Source: Zeugodacus cucurbitae
Taxonomy: Eukaryota; Arthropoda; Insecta; Diptera; Tephritidae
Assembly: GCF_028554725.1 (NCBI RefSeq)
Contig: NC_071667.1
Span: 34,925,501-34,989,500, forward strand
Length of the DNA: 64,000 bases
Direction of reading: 5' to 3'
Below the pieces are notes generated by a model, which was not told the DNA's origin, did no database searches, and worked only from the letters and a program-made list of their open reading frames with translations. Position 1 is the stretch's first letter. Every line of letters begins with the position of its first letter. The translations under genes and the position numbers were made by a program. This document shows positions 42,871 through 54,546 of this stretch, piece after piece.

Positions 42871-43493
42871 TATTGCGTGCGGATCACAAACTTTATCACG
42901 ATAATGTAGTATATTTTTTATGGCTCTTTCGCGAACACTTTTTCTCTTATCATAAAGCATTGCCAGTAAAATATTTTCAGTATGAGCGAATTTTTTCAAA
43001 ATATCTGAGAGACTTACCTATATTTTCGGTAAAAAAAAAAATTAGAAGCACTGAGGTCTTATGTTCGATATATGGGGGCTTGAAAATTTAGGGGTGGTTG
43101 TGGATCGATTTGGCCTATTTTCACAACATATCATTGGGATGCCAGACAAATATTATGAACCGAATTTCATTGAAATTGGTAGAGTAGTTTTGGAGATATG
43201 GTTTTTGACCCATAAGTGGGCGGAACCACGCCCATTTAAAATTTGATATAATAAATTGAATACAACCTTCTGTACCATCTTTGTAATGAAATTAAAGGTT
43301 TGTGGTGTTTTTCCTTACTGAATTAAAGCTTGCGCTTCTGTGGTTTGATGCTCATGACCTTTGTTTTTGCAATGTTGATTCTTAAGCCGGTTTGTGCTGC
43401 AGCGCAACCTACCGCTTGGAGTTTTGCTGACATATATTAGTGTTTATGTGACAGAAGACATTTGTCGGCAGCATAATCCAGGTCCAGATTGCG

Positions 43494-44410
43494 GTGGTTG
43501 TTACTGCCAAATCAACTCTTCGTCGCACTGGTGCCACAGTCCATGAAGACTCGGACCAGGAAAGCGCCGTGAGTATAAACACGGAAAAGGAAGATGAACT
43601 TATTCGCTCACCGGAGCTATCGACCGAGGGTTCCAACTCTGGCAACAAGAGAGAGCTCCGGAGGAAGCCAAGCAAGGTGGGGTTGAAGACAAAAACGCGA
43701 TATAAGGCGGCGGTCGGTATTTGCAGCCGACTCGAAGGCAAGCCTAACTTGAAAGAAGAGGAAACAAAAAGCTTGGGCCAGAGAAGAGGCAAAGAACGGC
43801 CGGGCTCACTTCGCCACTCGTAAGTGGTGAAATGATTCAAATCCAGTGTCTGCGAATCGTATTGAGGAGCATATTACTGAAAAGAGGCAGGAGTTTTAGA
43901 AGGTGAAAAGAAGGCACCGACGAAAAGGAGGAAATTCAAAGACGCAGCCGAGAAGCTAGACGTCAGGCATACGAACGAGAAGCCGCCAACGTCCAAAGCA
44001 GCAGCGGCGGCCAATGAGATTGCGAAACGACCCTTGATCGTTGCGCCCATTGACCGCAGCAACACGCTGGGACAGATGTCACAAAAGCGGTGGAAAGCAG
44101 TGGAGATGAAGCCGTTAGAAGCCCTCTTCGATAGGATGGACTCCGATCCAAGCGCACCCAAGCCAGCTTTCGATGGAGCTGGGTGGCTTGGTGGGGTAAA
44201 GGTCCTGAAATGTTAGGATGCCCCGTCGTTGACATGGGTGAAAGAGGCTGTAAAAGCGCTTCCGAACCTATGGGAAAACGCGAGATTGGAGGTGGTGGAC
44301 CGTAGTAGCATTCCTTCGGTGCCCAAAGCGAAGGTTATTATTTTATGGTAGACCCTGATCTTGCTCTGCGGCTGCTACAAAAACAAAACCCGGACGGGCG
44401 CTAACCAATT
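43494..44410 (+). pseudogene. LOA-like ORF1 (Gag) remnant
   Basis: An open N-terminal 109 codons, charged and Ser-rich, followed by frameshifted text rich in Lys, Arg, Ala and Pro. From about 44225 a frame reads LTWVKEAVKALPNLWENARLEVVDRSSIP and, beyond a stop, a LLQKQNPD block. This W-x-x-L-W...LEVVD...RSxIP...LxxQNP order is the region before the zinc knuckles in LOA/R1 Gags. The knuckles themselves are deleted. Confidence 0.6.
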
Positions 44411-44439
44411 GAGGTGAGGAACCTACTTATATAGGACCC

Positions 44440-46090
44440 ACATCAAAAAAACGTTCTTGATATTACTCTCTTTACAAGTAGAGGTGCATTGGTGGAGAAC
44501 TGGAAAATGTTAAGTTCACCATCATTTGGCCATAGGTTAGGAATGCAAACATCGTGAAATGAAACATCGATGGTTCGATGTATCGATGTTTCTTCAAAAC
44601 CTATCGAAATCAAAAACATCGGCCATTAAAACATCGAAACATCGATGTATTTTTTAACTTATTTTAAATTTAGTGTGAAAAGATAAGGGATATAGAAGCA
44701 GAAGCATAAATAAATGAAATGTAGTACATCTTAAGTTGATACATTTTATTTCACTTAGCATTATATGTCTGTTAAAGTTTTTTCTCAATAAATAACAGAA
44801 TTTCAAAACAACGACATGGAAAGTTTTTTCACTGTCATTTCTTTTCGATTTTACTTCTGCGTGATAGTTGCCCTGGGTTTAGAAAGCGGTCGTTTACTCG
44901 GCACTGAAGTGGCCACAATGTGTAAATATTAATAAGATTATTTATGCAACTCCGGGAACACAGTGTTCATGTCAACCCAAACTCTATTGGCTTCTGATTG
45001 GTAGGGGTAACAGCCGAGATACACTTTCTTTTCAACCTTCCGTCCCTGTAATTGTAGACAAATTTGACAGCTTACATTTCACCTTTTGGTGGACCAAATG
45101 CTTATTTTGGTTCCAAATATCAAACTAGTATTGTATTTAACACTCATCCGAAGATTCTGTTGTATCAGCGCGATTCTTTGAATTTTTTATGAAACAAAAA
45201 AAGTATATCTTTTAGCCATAGCATTTTTAAAATGCATTAATTTGAATCTCTGATCTAACGCAGTAGCCTATGCCAGAATTATATTGTATAAATAAATCGT
45301 AAAAGTAACCGCAGTATTGTCCAAGCGCACATTCCCTTAACGAATTCTCCGTTTTTTACAAAAATCGAATTCCAATGTAATAAAGCGTATCCAAATAGAG
45401 GGTTTCGAGTTAATACCCGAAAAAGTGTGAAGTAACATCGATGCTTTTTGACGAAAACATCGATGTTTCAAAAACATCGATACATCGTTTGCGTCCCTAT
45501 CATAGGTACATCTATTTTTCCATTCGATCGAAAGCTAAAACAAGAAGTGTAGGTAGAAGGGATCCCATTAGGGCAAACTGGGACTTCTACAGACGGATAT
45601 TATTGTGTAAGAGACTCAGACCTTGCACTTTTAACTCTTATGAACAACTAGAAGAGGGCGTAAACTTATTTACGATTGCTCTTAACAAGGCATTTCAATC
45701 CACATGTCATCAATTACGGCTGAAGCGCAACACGGGAGGGGCCCTGGTGGAACAAAGAACTCGGGTCCTGCAAGGTATGGGAGATGTTCAACTGGGCCAA
45801 ACTAGCAGAGAATGAGGAATGCGAATATAAAGATCATCTACGAGACTACAAAAATCTAGTGCATAGGACCAAACGACAGTCCTGGAAAATCTTTTGCGGC
45901 AGTTTTGAAAAGACCAATGAGGTGGCAATACTCAGGAAGCTGTTATCCAAGAGCCCCGCTCCACCGGATCTTCACAAAAATGACGGGGAATGGACGCACA
46001 ACTGTGAGGACTCATTAAAAGACCTTGTTAGAGTCCACTTCCCAGGTTGTAAGAGCACGATCATTCCTGAGTATGTAGAGGAATGTCCTA
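44440..46090 (+). pseudogene. LOA-like endonuclease end and pre-RT linker
   Basis: 44440-44529 reads NVLDITLFTSRGALVENWKM, the last strand of R1/LOA endonucleases. Across the hAT insertion the frame continues into the HRY-type motif and the linker: VGRRDPIRANWDFYRRIL, LFTIALNKAFQSTC and, after a frame change near 45790, HRTKRQSWKIFCGSFEKTNE and WTHNCEDSLKDLVRVHFPGC. The sequence stops at the Jockey insertion at 46101. Confidence 0.72.
44538..45499. mobile_element. hAT-type non-autonomous transposon, 962 bp
   Basis: Ends TAGGAATGCAAAC (44538-44550) and, inverted, TAGGGACGCAAAC (45487-45499), 11 of 13 matching. Flanks are 8-bp duplications ccataggt (44530-44537) and tcataggt (45500-45507), one mismatch. 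Both ends carry several aaacatcgatg / catcgatgttt words (44560-44655 and 45436-45486), likely transposase-binding repeats. Removing it restores a continuous LOA-like reading frame. No transposase frame inside. Confidence 0.85.
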
Positions 46091-46214
46091 TGAACTTTCC
46101 TTTTTTATTTATTTTTATTACAATTGTTTCTAGTATTCAGTGATTAAATACTAACAACAATTCAATTCTAATAACTTAAAAATAATAATTAAAAGCTAAA
46201 TGTTAGAGAAATTC

Positions 46215-47405
46215 ATTTGCTGCTACAGTCTGAAGGCCTCTTACGTTTCAGTCGGGTTTCTCGTTCAGCAGTGCCGATGAATGCTGCCAATACAGTTTTA
46301 ACTTGAGTTGAGTTGAGCTCCATAGGCCCAAAATGGCTTTAGTACTTGATTATATATAAACAGCTTGTTTTCGATTGAAAGCGTGGATCTCCTACCGACT
46401 AGATGGTAAAACTTAGCAAATTTTAAATGAAGCTCACACCTTTTTTTCTTGACCTGCTCTTTCCAGCGAAGCATTAGAATTATTGTGATGTGGTATAGGA
46501 TTACCATTTATATAAATGGGATGGTATGATGTTTTTTTTTAAGTAAAGTCTACTAGCATTGATTTGGATTCGTTCAATTTAATACGCCACTTAGAATCTC
46601 ATTTAGTAAAAAACGCTCCCCTGGGGATCACAAGCTTCTATCGGTTGCAAGTTTGAGTATGCATCCTCTTGTTTTATGCGAAAGTAACTATCTTTTAGGT
46701 AGGAAGCAATTATTTCGTAATATTGTTTGTGTATGAGTATCAATTTCAATTTCAGCAGTAGACCCGAATGCCAAACTCTATCAAAAGCCTCAGACACGTC
46801 TAAGAAGGCCGCCGAACAAACGTTCTTTTTATCCGTAGCATTTTCAACGAAATTAACGATTCGGTGTACCTGGTCAATTGTTGAATGATGATCACGAAAG
46901 CCGAACTAATGTACTGGTATAAGGTGTTTTCGATCTATTATTGATTTGAGCCTTTTATGAGAACATTCTCGAAGACGTTTGATAGAGTTGGCAGCAGCGA
47001 TATTGACCTATAAGATGTGACATCATGTAGTGATTTACCCGGCTTAGGTATCATAATAACTTCAGATACTTTCCAAAGCGATGGATTATATAATTTTTTT
47101 AATTTGTTTATAATTTTTTTATATAATTCTTTGGTAGATTGCGCAATATTTCTCCGGTTGTTAAATCAAACCCAGGACCCTAGAACCCTAGTTTGCTGCC
47201 ATCTTCGTCGAAGTTTGCGTTTTTTATGGATACCATCTACGATGTATTTTGGGAATTTGTTTGAGATTCACACGAATATTCGGTGTACTGTTCCATGCAG
47301 CATTTTGTGAAAGATTCAACTTCACAATCTAAGTCAGCATCTGTCGATATGCGCTTTAGTTTAAAATCGACTTAATTCAGATAAGTATTAAATTTATGCC
47401 AATCA
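46215..47405 (-). pseudogene. J1b reverse transcriptase half
   Basis: From 47405 downward the decayed frames read DWHKFNTYLN and STDADLDCEVESFTK (linker), then PGKSLHDV-type text, FGFRDHHSTIDQVHRIVNFVEN, and the open frame 46797-46603 with SEAFDRVWHSGLLLK and CDPQGSVF. The YxDD region is deleted near 46530-46600. A thumb fragment (46507-46298) reads SIENKLFIYNQVLKPFWAYGAQL. Confidence 0.75.
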
Positions 47406-47571
47406 GTATAGAGCAGTGATCGGCAGCCCATTGCCCGCGGACCGCTCTCTGAGCGCACACTGAGTGTACGGGTGAAACACACGCACTTGCAATCATTTTT
47501 ACACAATAAACACGATGTCAGGTCAGTTGCTTGATGACTTCACAGCGAGCAGGACACCATACGTGTACGCA

Positions 47572-48054
47572 ACTTTCGTAATAGATGCCGAACGATTTAC
47601 AATTTTTGTTTTAAAATCTTTATTATCTTTACAATTCGGTTGGTTCTTAAGAACTAACTACATTCTTTAAAAACTACTTATATTTATATGGTTCTTAAAT
47701 TTTCAAATGCAGACTCAGCACAACATCAGTTGAACTCATTCATATGTTTGTGAAATCAATTAAGTCAACGAAATCGATCGTTACACCAAAATTATTAAAA
47801 TAAACAAAAACGGAAGTATCGAATTACTATTGCAGTGTTCAATGAATTTTTTTTGTTGTTATATACAAAACAAAATTAATTAGGTGACATTATTGTTGTG
47901 TAAGCAAACAATTGAGTTTGTTAGTTCGAAAATTAAAAAATTTGATTGGTCTGCAGTTTTATTGCGTAAACAACTAAAGCTGTTTGTTTGTCATTTGTGC
48001 CAATTTATTGGAAGCGAGTTGAACGACTCATTGGAATGAGAAGTGGACGTAACT
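47572..48054 (-). repeat. errantivirus 2, 3' LTR
   Basis: 483 bp. Next to cgca at 47568-47571. Confidence 0.92.
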
Positions 48055-48066
48055 CCTCCCCCATTT
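48055..48066 (-). other. polypurine tract of errantivirus 2
   Basis: Element-strand AAATGGGGGAGG, directly upstream of the 3' LTR. Confidence 0.8.
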
Positions 48067-48079
48067 GACTGAAAACTCT

Positions 48080-49080
48080 CCTGAGTTTTTATAATAAATT
48101 CTGTTTTGTTATTTTTACCTTTTTTGTAATAATAAAGAAATGTGAGCATTGTTATAAAAGTTATGACACTGCAAGCTAAAGCAAGTCCGCTAGAAGTATA
48201 CTAGAAGTATACAGGCATTGTGAAACTTTCATGGAATTCATTATTATAGTTGTAAAAGATTATTCCATTTATTTCTATTTTACAATTATTGAACGTGATT
48301 AAAGCATTACATTTTAAAGTTAATTGTCTTTCATTACATGTATTATTAACTACTGAGTTGACATGGTTTTTCAAAATTAGCAAGCCTGGTCGTATTTCCT
48401 TAGTTTCAAACTTATGATTTTTGATTCTTAAACAAGTTTTTGTAAATATACATAATTGTGATATTTTTAAATTTTTTAATAAAGATTCATTGTTATAATC
48501 ATACATAGTTCCATTAATTTTTATGACTTCTTGGGTTTTAAACAAAAGCTCTTCATGTTGGTAATTTGGTATTGGTATAATTAAAGATCTTTTTACTTTA
48601 ATTATTTCGTTTGGTATTTGAATAACAAAAATTATTTCATTATTTTTAGATTGAGCTGTGCTAACTTTAATATTTTAAAACATCTATATTGTAACGAACT
48701 ATTCCTTCTCCAGTTAGTATATTGTTATTCATTATATTCATTTTTGCAGACATAAGGATGTTTTGTATGTGTTCAACATTGTCTAATAAAATTTTAATTT
48801 TTAACATAATCACTTGTAGCGATTTCATTAAATTTTCTTGTAAATTTTTCCCTGTCTTCATCTATAGCTTCTTTAAGTTTTGCAATTGTTATATTAAATA
48901 CGTTATTTATTTCTATATTTTGGTTTGAGTTTTCTATTAGTGCATGGTTATTCTCGTCTATTGTTTGAAGATGTTGTTCTATTTCTTTTCTGTCGCTATC
49001 GTCCATTGTACCATATAGCCATTTCATACCTGATCCTATGATATTAATTAATCCTCTTCGTTGTCTATGTGGGTTAATAG
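48080..49080 (-). pseudogene. env: errantivirus 2 Env, broken
   Basis: Order from 49080: a cleavage-region remnant (QRRGLIN), then GMKWLYGTMDDSDR, the counterpart of the post-furin block of Env 1, and a coiled-coil-like stretch (49027-48794). Next come LSEK-type text and a frame at 48545-48201, and lastly a membrane-anchor-like segment near 48110-48180 with a short KTEFIIK tail. At least three frames are involved. The part upstream of the cleavage site is mostly lost or unreadable. Confidence 0.75.
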
Positions 49081-49278
49081 TTATTAATTTCGATTTAACC
49101 TTATTTAATTATTGTATCAAAAATGTTTTTCTTCATTATCTGTAATTTGTTCGATATTATGTTCAAGAGTTTCAGTAACTTTAATAATTTCTAACGGGTT
49201 GATAATATGAAGTATTGTGCTGTAATTGACTGTTATCTTTGCGTCTTCAAGAGAAATTTCAGTAAAACCGTTATACCA

Positions 49279-50370
49279 TCAACGTTTTCCACCATTAGGG
49301 TTGCGTTGCTCAATATCAGAAATGTCATTATTGTTGTAATCGTCAGTATTGATTTTACCTGAAAATTTGGTAGTTCTTTTAATATTAGTTGTGTGAATGT
49401 TGTCGATTGCCATTTTTTTGTATCTGGGTTCCTGTTTGTGTCTAACAGCTTTATAGTTTTTTACATATCCCTCTCTGTCGGTGTGTTGATAATTTTCTCT
49501 TCTAGTGTTAAGCTTTTCGATTTGTTTTTCTTTTACTGTTTTAAGTCGTTCAAATATTTCATTTTTATCATAATTACTGTTTGTAATATCTATTGGCTTT
49601 TTCTCCGTGGTTGAATGTATGGATTTGTTATACCATTCGGTGCATTTATATACTTTTTCCTGAACTATTATTCTAAACCTTTCGCCTAAAGTATTATGAA
49701 ATCTTTCGATATCAGCATTGCCAGTGTGAGAATTAGGTTTTGTAAAATGGATTTCTATTTCTTCTCTTCTTAGGAAATCCTTTACATTAGTTGAGTTAAA
49801 TTCATTATCGGCAATTATGCGTTTTGGCTTTGGTTTTAAGGAAAAATATAAACGAATTTTTTCTATTATAGTTATGCTGGTTCTGTCTTCTAAATAAATT
49901 GCAGTAGCTAATTTAGAAAATTTATCTATGAACGTCAAGAAACTGTGCTTTTTTATGACATATGTGTCCATATGGATTATTTCATTTGTATCTGTAGCGG
50001 TTTCTGTTAAAAAATATTTGGGTTTAATTGGTCGTCTATCGTATTTGGCTCTACAACAAACATCGCAATTATTAATGTATTTTTGGATAAGTTGTTTTAG
50101 ATTTTTATAGTAAATTAAATTTTTTAGTCCTTGATAATTTTCTTTAATCCCGCTATGCCCTGTCTCTTCTTTGTGATACTTTTTAATATATCTAAATGTT
50201 TCTTCTTCATTTCTCATGTCTTTCGCATGATATGTACATCTGTAAAATTTTATGTTATTATTGAACATTTCTCTTAGTTTTAATTGAACAATATTATAAT
50301 CGCTGTCCGAGATACCTGAGTATATGCCTACTTTTCCCGTTTTAATAAATCTTCTAAAAATATCGCTCAT
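49279..50370 (-). pseudogene. pol: errantivirus 2 integrase
   Basis: 363 open codons. The zinc motif H-x-H...C-x2-C ends NNCDVCCRAKYD. The catalytic residues lie in HMDTYVIKK (Asp), RIIADNEFNS (Asp) and NADIERFHNT (Glu). The C-terminal part with KQEPRYKK resembles the GPY/F-less ends of 17.6-type integrases and ends in an Asp/Asn-rich tail. This is the best preserved part of the element. The upstream connection to RNase H is broken around 50375-50540. Confidence 0.85.
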
Positions 50371-50544
50371 AAATCCACTTTTTATGTCGTCTAAACTTAT
50401 GTATATTTTTCGTTTATTTCCAATTATTTCGATTTCTCTGGTTTTACTTTCCGTTAAGATAATTTGTGTGTGAAAACGATTGACAACTGTGTATAATATA
50501 ACAAAGTGGTCATTATTTTCTTCTTGTTGATAATGTATAGTTGC

Positions 50545-52390
50545 TCATATACTCATATTGTCTACTTCGTTTTCTCTTGTGCCAATGATTTCTGGATTTT
50601 CAGATTCTATTGTTAAAATTTCTCCGGTATCGGCATTTGATCGACTAAGAAAATCAGCTAATGTATTTTCTTTTCCTTTAATATAGCCAATGTTAATATC
50701 ATATTCACCTAGTTTAAGCAGCCAGCGTTGCAACCTGGGGTTTATATCTTTCCCTTTATATTTTGTTTGCAACCATTTAAGTAGCTGATGGTCAGTCATA
50801 AGGTCAAAATTTCTGCCATATACATATGGTCTGAAATAATTAATGCCCCATACGAGTCTGTGGTGGAATATTTTTTTTCATATTCATTTAGTGTTCTACT
50901 AGCATAGCATATTGGATGATTTTCTTGTGTTAAAACTGCGCCAATCGCAACTTCACTTGCATCTGTACACAATTTAAATTTTTTCTTAAAATCGGGGTAA
51001 CGAAGAATTGGTGTGTCAATTAGAAGTCGTTTTAACTTATAGAAAGCATCTGTATATTGTGGGTAATTTTTTCTTAACTTAATATCCTTTTTTAAATACT
51101 TTGTCATTCCATGTGCAATTTTCGCATAATCTTTAATGAATTTTCTGTACTATCCTAGAAAAGACTTAATTTGTTTAGGGGTTTCGGGTAACTTTATATT
51201 TTGGATTACTGCTATTTTGTTTGGGTTGGGCTTGATCCCATCAGTGGTTAGAATATGTCCTAAAAATTCTGTGGATTTAGCAAAGAAATTACATTTGTCG
51301 ATTTGAATTTTTAGATTATGTTTTCGTAGCGCATTGAAAATTTTCTGGATATTTTGTTCGTGTTCTTGTATTGTGCTACTAAATATTAGGATATCGTCTA
51401 AATAAACAACACACGTTTTATTTATGTAGTCCCTTAATACAGAATTCATGAGCCTCTGAAATGTGGAGGGGGCGTTTTTGAGTCTAAAAGGCATTCGGAC
51501 GAATTCGTAGTGTCCTAGGGGTGTGGAAAAAGCTGTTTTTTCTGTCCTCTTCTTTAATGAGAATTTGGTGAAAACCCTTTGCAAGATCAATTGTTGTAAA
51601 GTATTGTACACGGCCCAATTTTTCCAACATATTTTCTATGTTTGGTATTGGAAATTTGTCACTGACGGTTATTTCATTTAGGGCTCTGTAATCAATTAAA
51701 ATCCTCCATTTTTTCTTTCCAGAAATGTCCAATTTTTTCGGAACAATCCATAAAGGAGAATTGTATGGAGATAACTTTCTCTAATGATACCCTGGCTCAG
51801 CATATCTCTCATTTGCCTATTAATTTCCTCTTCATGGATTTGGAGATATCTGTCTTTTGTGGTTACTATCTCATGTTGTATTTCATGAGTATGGGTTAGC
51901 GAATGCCCCTCTTCAAAAAATAAATCTGAGTTTTGGTTTATCAGTTTTTCCAACAAGGATTTTTCCTCTAAATTCATATCTTCCCTTGTTAATTTTTCTA
52001 ACACTTCTTCATTGGGTGGTGAAATATTGAACGATTGTATCTCGTTATATTGAAATGGACAACTTTCAATGAATCTAGTTTTAATGTTATTTATTTCGAC
52101 GTACTCTTCATGTAGATTATAATTGCTGAGAGTGGTTTTAAAATATTTTGACCTATTATAGCATCAAATTTTTTATTCTTAAAAGTAGTCAATTTTCAAC
52201 ACATAAAATTTTTTTCATTAAATTCGATTGCAAAGGAGTTATGATTTCCTCATTAATACTAAAAATTCCGTTAATAGTGTTAAAAGTTTATGGTTGTATA
52301 AGTCGTTTGCGTTGATATTGTGGTAAAAGATTTTTATTGAGTAAAGAAGTGGTGGATCCCGTGTCAAGTAAGCACCTAATTCTTGTGTTA
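50545..52390 (-). pseudogene. pol: errantivirus 2 protease, RT and RNase H, frameshifted
   Basis: Protease active site CLLDTGSTTS near 52360. RT in three overlapping frames: 52004-51696 (N-terminal), 51732-51484 with RILIDYRALNE and TIDLAKGFHQI, and 51611-51150 with RMPFRLKNAPSTF and VVYLDDILIFSS (catalytic YLDD) and FLGHILTTDGI. RNase H at 51107-50796 (CTDASEVAIGAVL) and 50799-50545 (TDHQLLKWL, GKENTLADFLSR). In RMPFRLKNAP the normal Gly is Arg. At least four frame changes. Confidence 0.85.
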
Positions 52391-52439
52391 TTTATTGTTA
52401 TTGTGATTATCGGTAAACTATATTCTCGGCCTGATATTG

Positions 52440-53291
52440 AAAATTTACCTCTTCACCATCATTAGTTTCAATGGGGTCTACTTCCATTTGTGTTACTCTA
52501 TTATTTTGGCTTTGCCTAGTTCGTTGTGAATTTGGAAATTGTTGACGAAATGACCCTGAGTTATTATTTGAACTATTATTATTTTGACGTAACTGTCCAG
52601 AGTTATTATATGGGTTATTACTGTTTTGACGTAACTGTCCGAAGTTATGATTGTTGTTATCCGTAAATGTTTGTAAGTTATTGTTTTGGGGAACCCTATG
52701 TTGTGGTAAGTATTGTGACTGTTGTCTATTGTTTGGTGTAAACCTTTCTGTATATTCGGTCTACTGTCTAAGACACGTTATGTTTCTACTATATATAATA
52801 CTTGCTAGATTTGGCTCAATACCGTTTAAAAATGTTTTTAGAATTAGCGACTCATTTATTGAAGGCTTAAATTCTGGAGGTTTATTATTATCTTGTTCGT
52901 ATTTAGTATTTAATTTGTCTAAAATATTTCTGAGATTATAAAAATAATTGCTTACATTATAATTCTTTAAGTTTACTGCTTGGTGATACAGGTTATGGTA
53001 CGTTTCCTTTATGCCGAAGTTTTTAATGAATTCTTCCTTGATGTCTGGCCATGTGGCTTCTTGTCCCAATGTCCTTATTGTTGCTAGGGCCGGTCCTTGA
53101 ATTTTATGTCTTACATACCTCTCAATTATAAATCGTTGCATTGGAATGTTGTTGTTGAAAAGGGGGAGAATTAGTTCTACCTCCCTTATAAAAGATGATA
53201 AGTCGTAGTCTTTGCCCGTATACTCTTTTATTCTTGACGCTTCTTTTATTAACTCCGAACCCGTTAAGTGAAGGGTTGATTCAGTTGCCAT
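52440..53291 (-). pseudogene. gag: errantivirus 2 Gag, broken
   Basis: 176 open codons from 53291 with DLSSFIREVELILPLF, FIIERYVRHKIQG and LILKTFLNGIEPNLA, the capsid pattern of 17.6/297-type Gags. After 52761 the frame is lost; the downstream 300 bp encode repeated NNNS/Q-rich text, visible at the DNA level as gttattattt / tttgacgtaactgt repeats near 52550-52640. Confidence 0.78.
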
Positions 53292-53364
53292 GTTTCTTCT
53301 TTTCTTTTTTTTTTGTTCACTTAAAACTGATTAATACCGACCGATTAATTATTATTAATCGTTG

Positions 53365-53586
53365 TAATTTTTATTATTAATCTTTAGATTAATACCGTGG
53401 TAATCTTATGATTACTTGCGAGGATTATCGACTGCGTAATAATTTTTATTATTAATCTTTAGATTAATACCGTGGTAATCTTATGATTACTTGCGAGGAT
53501 TATCGACTGCGTAATAATTTTTATTATTAATCTTTAGATTAATACCGTGGTAATCTTATGATTACTTGCGAGGATTATCGACTGCG
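53365..53586 (-). repeat. three 75-bp tandem repeats in errantivirus 2 leader
   Basis: Units start at 53365, 53440 and 53515 and each ends with the primer-site-proximal word gattatcgactgcg. Only the last unit is followed by cca and the LTR. By eye the units are identical over about 72 bp. Confidence 0.92.
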
Positions 53587-53589
53587 CCA
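53572..53589 (-). other. primer-binding site, tRNA-Ser type
   Basis: Element-strand TGGCGCAGTCGATAATCC, matching the TGGCGCAGTCG site shared by 17.6, 297 and ZAM-like elements. Touches the 5' LTR. Confidence 0.8.
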
Positions 53590-54073
53590 CTTTCATAATA
53601 GATGCCGAACGATTTACAATTTTTGTTTTAAAATCTTTATTAACTTTACAATTCGGTTGGTTCTTAAGAACTAACTACATTCTTTAAAAACTACTTATAT
53701 TTATATGGTTCTTAAATTTTCAAATGCAGACTCAGCACAACATCAGTTGAACTCATTCATATGTTTGTGAAATCAATTAAGTCAACGAAATCGATCGTTG
53801 CACCAAAATTATTAAAATAAACAAAAACGGAAGTATCGAATTACTATTGCAGTGTTCAATGAATTTTTTTTTGTTGTTATATACAAAACAAAATTAATTA
53901 GGTGACATTATTGTTGTGTAAGCAAACAAATGAGTTTGTTAGTTCGAAAATTAAAAAAATTTGATTGGTCTGCAGTTTTATTGCGTAAACAACTAAAGCT
54001 GGTTGTTTGTCATTTGCCCCAATTTATTGGAAGCGAGTTGAACGACTCATTGGTATGAGAAGTGGACGTAACT
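53589..54073 (-). repeat. errantivirus 2, 5' LTR
   Basis: 485 bp, followed by cgca at 54074-54077. Confidence 0.92.
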
Positions 54074-54546
54074 CGCACGCATGTATGAACACAAAAGACA
54101 ATTCTTTTATATATATTATTATATTTCTATTTAGATTATTAATTTTTTTATTATTTTTGCAAGTCAGTTCATAAAAACACAACGATTAATTTTCCAACTT
54201 CATTCGCCATTTAAAATGTTTGTAATATAACTAATAATTGTGTGTTTAATTCGAAGTAGTACTATCGATTTTTGTTTTGCAAAAAATGTAATTTACATTA
54301 AGTTTACTGCTTTATAATGTTTTCATACACATTTCTACGCAGTAAAACCAATTGATTGTATGTGTTAAGCTGACGTACACTATAAAAATTATTGTTAGGA
54401 AACCAGTATTGGTCCTAATTTCACCAGTTCTAAAAAAGTACGGGACCAGTAGAACAGAAATCTTGGTCAGTTGAGAAGCTCTCAACACGCATACACTCTC
54501 ACAAAATAAATTGTTTGATTGTATAAGTTTGCCGACCGCTGGTATA

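Larger units (their letters stand above)
40657..43828. repeat. 1.58-kb tandem duplication (units 40657-42240 and 42241-43828)
   Basis: Two head-to-tail units, 1584 and 1588 bp, nearly identical: differences include a g/t at 40784 against 42368, an A-run length, a gg/gc near 42190 against 43772 and a 4-bp ccgg insertion at about 43800. Each unit contains the same mosaic of unrelated fragments, so this is a segmental duplication, not a mobile element with its own ends. The junction and outer edges share tgaaa. Confidence 0.92.
47572..54073 (-). mobile_element. errantivirus 2 (17.6/297-like), 6.5 kb, decayed
   Basis: LTRs 47572-48054 and 53589-54073, target duplication cgca (47568-47571 and 54074-54077), LTR start AGTTAC, a tRNA-Ser-type primer site and a polypurine tract. 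Gag, pol and env are all recognisable on the minus strand but broken. By eye the LTRs differ at eight positions and two one-base length changes (under 2 percent), so it is older than errantivirus 1. An old insect retroviral copy; described only. Confidence 0.92.
47414..54541. mobile_element. hAT-type MITE carrying an errantivirus
   Basis: Left end cagtgatcggcag (47414-47426) and right end tgccgaccgctg (54530-54541) are imperfect inverted repeats of the hAT type. The flanks are a perfect 8-bp duplication, gtatagag (47406-47413 and 54542-54549). Without the LTR element it is about 620 bp and non-coding. A related, inverted copy of its right part lies at 61320-61545. Confidence 0.85.

Noticed and set aside
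53333..53589. CRISPR-like array
   Set aside because: The three 75-bp repeats are direct tandem units without spacers, in a retrotransposon leader of a eukaryote.
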